From: an uncultured Thermomicrobiales bacterium
GTDB taxonomy: Bacteria; Chloroflexota; Chloroflexia; Thermomicrobiales; UBA6265
Length of the DNA stretch: 8,635 bases
NCBI GenBank assembly: GCA_902806365.1
Contig: CADCWJ010000346.1
Location: forward strand, 1 to 8,635
Reading direction: 5' to 3'
The notes beneath the pieces are model-generated. The model had not been told where the DNA came from and made no database searches. It saw only the letters and a program-made list of their open reading frames with translations. Numbering within the stretch: the stretch's first letter is position 1; each line of letters starts with the position of its first letter. Positions 4,883 to 8,635 of this stretch are shown one piece after another. Both the position numbers and the translations under genes were made by a program.

Positions 4883-6850
4883 TTAGTCGGGCCAATCCGG
4901 CGTGAAGTTCCGAAGGGTAGAGCGCCTGGTCGTGGACGCCGTGACGGGGTCATCGCCGTTTACCGACGTGACCGGTGCGGCGGGAGCTTGCTCGGAACTC
5001 GTTTCCGTCGGCGGCGCGGTCTCCCCCGACGCGTTCGGCGCGAGGTCCAGGTCGTCCCCGATCCGGTGCCGCAACGACCGGAGCTCGTTCCGGATTCCGG
5101 CGAGGTCGCTCTTCAGCCCGTCCAGCTTCGTTTGCGACGAGCGCACGAAGCGGGTGTACGGCGAGATCGCATCCTGGATCCGGCTCACCGAGCGGTTCAG
5201 CTCGTGGTCGAACTGATCGCCCATCACCGCGATCAGGCGTTGCTCCAGCTCGACCGACTTGCGGTGGAAGTCGGTCCGTGCCTGGCGACGCTTGGCCGGG
5301 AGGACGAACAGGCCCAGCCCCGCCACCAGGCTGGCGGCGAGGATGCCCGTCACATCGACCGCAACCGTGCTCGCCGCCGCGACGACCAGCGCGCCGAGCC
5401 CGACCGCACCCGCCTCGGCCACGGCGGTTGCCGCAACCGCGTTGCGGACCGAGAGCGACAGCTCGTGAGCGTGCGCGTCGGCGTCGTAGCGGTCGACCTC
5501 CTCCTGCGCCCGCTTCGACACGGATTCGAGCATCGAGCGCCGGTCGTAGCGGAACTGGCCGCCGACCTCGCCGATCAGCTCGTCGGCGTACTTGTTCAGC
5601 CGCCGCCGGTCGATGTACTCGTTGATCGCCTCCCAGACGCGCAGATCCTGCTCGACCATCCAGTCGATCAGCTCGTCGATGCTGGTGTCGATCGCGCGCT
5701 CGCTATCGCCGACGACCTTGCGCTCGAACTCGCCCCGGATCCGCTCCGGCTTCATCAGGTCGAAGATCCGCCCGATCCGGATCGTTTCCTCGAAATACTC
5801 GTCGCCGCGGGCATTCATGCGATGGATGATGTTTTCGATCCGGGTCAGGTGGTAGGTGAACTGGCGGCGCATGTCCTCCTGGTAGAGGGTGAGCTGGCGC
5901 TCGATGTTGTCGATCGTGGTCAGGTCATCGTTCAGCACCATCAGGCGGTCCGAGGTCGCCCGGAGGTAGCGGTCGGCGAGGTGCTCGGCGATTCCCAGCG
6001 GATTGAGCAGCTTGAGCCGGATCCGGCCCTCCTCGTCCAGCGTCTCGATCACGTAGCGTTCGAGCGGCTCGAACTGGCTCGCCGTCCAGAGCCGGTCCTG
6101 TTCCTGAGGGTTGCGCTCGGCCATGGCCTTGGCCTGCTGCGCCAGCAGCGCCGAGACCGCGAAGATCTCCGGCTTGAATCCCAGCAGGCGCTCGATGTTC
6201 TCGCGGACGAAGGTCACGACCTGCTCGCGGGAGGCGGCATCCCGCAGCATGTCGACCTTGTTGACGATGACGACGATCTTCTTGCCCCATTCGCGGATAT
6301 GCTCCATGAACTCGCGCTCGCTCTCCGTGAACGGGCGGTCGGCGGAGGTCACGAAGAGGACGATATCGGACCGGGGGACGAACCGCTGGGTGAGGGCCTC
6401 GTGCTCGCGGATGATGGCGTTGGTGCCGGGAGTGTCAACGACCGTGATCTCTTCGAGGAAATCGGCCGGGAAGGTCCGCTCGATCACGCCATCGGGGAGC
6501 ATCGTCTCCGTCTCGGTCTCGCCGAACCGGAGCAGGTTGATCACGGCGGTCGTCGGCGTCACGCCTTCGGGCATGACCGGGGCGCCGATCAGCGCGTTGA
6601 TGAAGGCCGATTTCCCGGCATTGAACTCGCCGACGATGACGAGCATGAACAGCTCGCCGAGCTGCTCGACGGCATTGGCCAGCGCCTCGCGGTCCTCATC
6701 GGTCGCGGGGAATGCTTCCAGGCCGACCCCGAGCCGTTCGAGCAGCCCGGTTTCCGTCGCCAACAGCTCGTGCTGCTGATCGGACAGGATGATGCCGGTA
6801 TCGTCCTCGTCCTGCCTGGTCCTGCCACGAAACCGAAACACACCACGCAT
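4883..6850 (-). CDS. Bacterial dynamin-like GTPase (dynamin_N family)
   Basis: A 655-residue large GTPase of the membrane-remodelling dynamin superfamily, near the length of known bacterial dynamin-like proteins. All GTP-binding motifs are present: P-loop GEFNAGKS (74-81), switch-I threonine in TPTTAV (98-103), DTPG (139-142) and NKVD (197-200). Long amphipathic helical stretches (about 280-460 and 525-600) would form the neck and trunk. Between them, about 468-518, a pair of hydrophobic segments with a polar break near VDVTG forms the membrane 'paddle' hairpin, followed by basic AKRRQAR. The last ~55 residues are a Pro/Thr/Ser/Glu-rich tail, probably disordered, ending in NFTPDWPD. Expected role: GTP-driven binding, shaping or repair of the inner membrane. 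GAGGAG lies 6 bases before the ATG and fixes the start. A second dynamin partner, common in other bacteria, is not present in the window. Confidence 0.93.
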   Translation of the reverse strand: MRGVFRFRGRTRQDEDDTGIILSDQQHELLATETGLLERLGVGLEAFPATDEDREALANAVEQLGELFMLVIVGEFNAGKSAFINALIGAPVMPEGVTPTTAVINLLRFGETETETMLPDGVIERTFPADFLEEITVVDTPGTNAIIREHEALTQRFVPRSDIVLFVTSADRPFTESEREFMEHIREWGKKIVVIVNKVDMLRDAASREQVVTFVRENIERLLGFKPEIFAVSALLAQQAKAMAERNPQEQDRLWTASQFEPLERYVIETLDEEGRIRLKLLNPLGIAEHLADRYLRATSDRLMVLNDDLTTIDNIERQLTLYQEDMRRQFTYHLTRIENIIHRMNARGDEYFEETIRIGRIFDLMKPERIRGEFERKVVGDSERAIDTSIDELIDWMVEQDLRVWEAINEYIDRRRLNKYADELIGEVGGQFRYDRRSMLESVSKRAQEEVDRYDADAHAHELSLSVRNAVAATAVAEAGAVGLGALVVAAASTVAVDVTGILAASLVAGLGLFVLPAKRRQARTDFHRKSVELEQRLIAVMGDQFDHELNRSVSRIQDAISPYTRFVRSSQTKLDGLKSDLAGIRNELRSLRHRIGDDLDLAPNASGETAPPTETSSEQAPAAPVTSVNGDDPVTASTTRRSTLRNFTPDWPD

Positions 6851-7172
6851 GTCCTGCTCCTCACGCCGACGATCATGGCCGGGCCGAACCGCCGCCGGAA
6901 CCGTGCGGCGCCTCGGGGAGGGATCGCGCCAGTCCCCGAACCGTCCGTATCATCCTGACCTGTCGCAATCGGCTGACCACTCGCCCAAATGCCCCGCCGC
7001 CGGGGGCGTCGCCCCAGGCGAAGCCGCGTGCTCACCATATCGTAGCGTACCCGCGGCGGGGGTCTGTTTCATTGGCCAGCCCCCCAACCACCGTAGTCTG
7101 GTGTAATGGCCGATATGCCGCGACCGTCTGTGGCATGCTTCGATCATCGGGTTGGTGGTGGCAGTGGTGGGA
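6851..7172. other. Divergent intergenic region without a convincing gene
   Basis: About 320 bp separate the GTPase (minus) from the response regulator (plus), so promoters in both directions are expected. The ribosome binding site of the GTPase is at 6857-6862 (read as GAGGAG on the minus strand). I find no sigma-70 pair with good spacing on either strand. A weak plus-strand candidate is TTGGCC (7072-7077) with TAGTCT (7094-7099), 16 bp apart. The segment also holds the competing stems at 6991-7015 and a GGTGG-rich stretch just before the regulator gene. Short open frames here look like shadows, with unnatural composition and no start signals. Confidence 0.5.
6991..7015. other. Overlapping, mutually exclusive GC hairpins
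   Basis: Three blocks follow each other: GCCCC (6991-6995), GGGGC (7003-7007) and GCCCC (7011-7015). The middle block can pair with the first (7-base loop) or the third (3-base loop), but not both. This is the geometry of an attenuator switch, about 160 bp before the response regulator gene. No T tract or leader peptide was seen, and in GC-rich DNA such blocks arise easily by chance. Confidence 0.25.
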
Positions 7173-7721
7173 ATGAGTGGGCTGATGAGTACGTCGAATC
7201 GCGAAATGATGACCGCACCGGCAGCGACACGGCAGGAGACGGTCACGGACGCCACGGATGCCGATGGAACGGCTTCGCCGGTGACCGCCGCCAAACACAT
7301 CCTCGTCATCAACGATACGCAGGAGATCCTCGACCTTTTCCGCGAGATCCTCGAAGAGGAAGGGTACCGTGTCTCCCTCTATTCCTACACCTTCCAGGAC
7401 ATTGCGCAGGTCCGGGAGGTCCAGCCAGATCTGGTGATCCTCGACTTCATCATTGGGGGCGAGGACCTTGGCTGGCAGATGCTGCAGAAGATGAAGATGA
7501 CCCGGGACACGATGGACATCCCGGTCATTTGCTGTACGGCGGCGCTCGCGCTCGTGCGCGAGCTCGAGGGCCATCTCCGCACCAAGAATGTCGGCGTCGT
7601 GCTCAAGCCCTTCGATATCGATGACCTCCTGGAGGCCGTCAGCGCCTCCCTTCTGAAGGTCGACCCGGACGATCCGTCGATGCCACCCGCCAGGTCCTCC
7701 TCGATCCTGCCCGCCGGCTGA
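7173..7721 (+). CDS. Single-domain response regulator (CheY-like receiver)
   Basis: 182 residues from the chosen start. About 40 flexible Thr/Ala-rich residues lead into one receiver domain (about 41-163) and a short Pro/Ser tail. There is no DNA-binding or enzymatic output domain, so it probably acts by protein contact after phosphorylation by a histidine kinase not seen here. Key positions: HILVINDTQEIL gives Asn47-Asp48 for the metal-binding acidic pair (the first usual Asp is Asn), VILDFIIGG gives the phosphoacceptor Asp91, CCTAA gives Thr122, and VLKPFD gives Lys145-Pro146. The start is uncertain. In-frame TTG 7152, GTG 7155-7167, ATG 7173, ATG 7185 and ATG 7206 all precede the domain. 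I prefer ATG 7173, with GGTGG at 7157-7161 as a loose binding site. The propeller gene follows 148 bp downstream on the same strand. Confidence 0.88.
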   Translation: MSGLMSTSNREMMTAPAATRQETVTDATDADGTASPVTAAKHILVINDTQEILDLFREILEEEGYRVSLYSYTFQDIAQVREVQPDLVILDFIIGGEDLGWQMLQKMKMTRDTMDIPVICCTAALALVRELEGHLRTKNVGVVLKPFDIDDLLEAVSASLLKVDPDDPSMPPARSSSILPAG

Positions 7722-7869
7722 GCCCCATCAGTCCTCGCCCATCTCGTCGTTGACGACATGCGACCGGCGATGGAGCGTTCCCAGCCACCCCAACGTCGGA
7801 CAGGTGTGGGAAATGTTCCGGCGCCGGCACAGGGTGGGGAGCGTCAATGTCATGGAGGAGACGGCGAAG

Positions 7870-8635
7870 ATGGCGGTACGACACCGGCGTGGCCCGATCG
7901 GCCCGTTGCTCGCCATCATGATGGTGCTGGCTGCCCCCGCCGGATTGGCCCGGCAGACGGGGCCGCACACCGCGCCGGCCGACGCCAAAGAATGGCGTGT
8001 CGCCGACGAGCGTGGGCTGGAGATCGACGGCGAGCCGCTCTCGCTCTCGCCCGATGGGCTGTGGATCGCCGGGCTGGGACCAGACCGCAAGTTCTGCGTG
8101 TGGGATGTCGAGGAGCTGACTCCGGTATGTACCAACGATCGCTTCCCGATCTCCACCGGATCGATCGCCTGGGCGCCCGACAGCACCGCGGTCGCCTTCC
8201 CGCTCGATTTTGCTCGCCGGTTCACCGAGAGCGATATTTTCGTCTTCGATATCGACCCCGGATCGCTCTCCAATCTCACCGATGACGGTATCGATGATGA
8301 CATCTCGATTTCCGAGCTGAGCGACGCCACGGAACCGGTTCCGGTCGATGTCTATCCCGCCTGGGCGTTGGACGGCACGGAACTGACCTTCGCCCGAACC
8401 GACTGGGCGGCCGAAACCCGCACCACGACGTTGATGACGGTCCCGGTTGGGGGAGGCGAGCCAACGGAGCTGCTCGAGCTCGAGACAGACTTTCCCCTGC
8501 TGATCAATTCGCCGATGCGCTGGCTGGAAGGTGGATCGCTGCTCTACACGATCTGGACCTCGGTTACCGGTGAGCCGGACGATGGTTGGTGGGTCTATGA
8601 GCCCGGTGGCGAACCAGTCCAAATCCTCCGCAGCA
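7870..8635 (+). CDS. Exported PD40/TolB-like beta-propeller protein, C-terminus cut by window edge
   Basis: 255 residues are visible and the frame is still open at the right edge. A signal peptide opens with basic RHRRG and continues into a hydrophobic core (PIGPLLAIMMVLAAPAGLA, about 9-27). Then come propeller blades with the PD40 signature: LSLSPDGLWIAGLG (about 57-70) with FCVWDVE; SIAWAPDSTAVAFPL (98-112) with IFVFDIDPGSLSNLTDDG; and YPAWALDGTELTFARTD (162-178) with LMTVPVGGGEPTELLEL. Such proteins form extracytoplasmic six- or seven-bladed propellers that bind proteins or glycans; no enzyme domain is visible in this part. Two cysteines, 76 and 87, flank the first blade's outer strand. 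I chose ATG 7870 because GGAGGAG (7854-7860) lies 9 bases before it and it gives the cleanest signal peptide. In-frame ATG 7852 and ATG 7813 are alternatives. It may be cotranscribed with the response regulator. Confidence 0.82.
   Translation, partial: MAVRHRRGPIGPLLAIMMVLAAPAGLARQTGPHTAPADAKEWRVADERGLEIDGEPLSLSPDGLWIAGLGPDRKFCVWDVEELTPVCTNDRFPISTGSIAWAPDSTAVAFPLDFARRFTESDIFVFDIDPGSLSNLTDDGIDDDISISELSDATEPVPVDVYPAWALDGTELTFARTDWAAETRTTTLMTVPVGGGEPTELLELETDFPLLINSPMRWLEGGSLLYTIWTSVTGEPDDGWWVYEPGGEPVQILRS

Noticed and set aside
4796..6958. A 720-codon open frame on the plus strand, longer than the GTPase it overlaps
   Set aside because: It is fully antisense to the GTPase, whose frame has complete G motifs and a good ribosome binding site. 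The antisense product is a low-information mix of Arg, Asp, Leu and Val with no domain; GC-rich codon bias explains its openness.
7747..7819. Short dyads in the gap before the propeller gene (GTCG-TTGA-CGAC, TTCCCA with TGGGAA, GGAA-ATG-TTCC)
   Set aside because: The arms are 4-6 bp, not followed by a T tract, and of a kind expected by chance in this composition.
7639..8622. A 327-codon open frame on the minus strand
   Set aside because: It is antisense to the propeller gene, whose frame shows a signal peptide and repeated PD40 blades. The antisense product has no recognisable motif.

Overview
This window is GC-rich, densely coding bacterial DNA. The best guess for the host is a Chloroflexota (Thermomicrobia/Sphaerobacter-like) genome. 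The guess rests on overall style: a secreted protein with a long Pro-Thr linker built on PTATPLP-type repeats, a stand-alone receiver protein with an IND-type acidic pocket, a PD40-type propeller protein, and a membrane-inserting dynamin-like GTPase. It is an inference; there is no rRNA or other phylogenetic marker here. I see no tRNA, rRNA, CRISPR array, insertion sequence or phage gene.

Layout. (1) 1-1208, minus strand: the N-terminal part of a DinB/DUF664-type protein that runs off the left edge, preceded by a TetR-family repressor. (2) 1208-2622: a divergent control region followed on the plus strand by a DoxX-like four-helix membrane protein and an alpha/beta hydrolase. A TTGACA-17-TAGAGT promoter lies almost exactly inside an imperfect 32-bp inverted repeat that abuts the tetR start codon, so the TetR protein probably represses both directions. 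The leader before doxX also carries a 12-bp tandem duplication and a perfect 14-bp palindrome. (3) 2704-6850, minus strand: a dynamin-like GTPase (upstream) and, 232 bp downstream, an exported protein with three copies of one domain. Copies two and three share a cysteine pair and are separated by a ~100-residue Pro/Thr linker. (4) 6851-7172: a ~320-bp divergent spacer without a convincing gene. (5) 7173-8635, plus strand: a single-domain response regulator, then the start of an exported beta-propeller protein that runs off the right edge.

How the genes may work together. The TetR-DoxX-hydrolase cluster looks like a small inducible stress or detoxification unit: repressor, membrane protein and soluble hydrolase under one operator. 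The GTPase and the three-domain exported protein are co-directional and both concern the cell envelope, but a shared role is only a hypothesis. The response regulator has no output domain and no kinase beside it.

No clear-cut novel defence or mobile system is visible. The most distinctive items are the operator-embedded promoter, the three-domain exported protein with its cysteine-pair pattern, and the dynamin-like GTPase with a disordered C-terminal tail.
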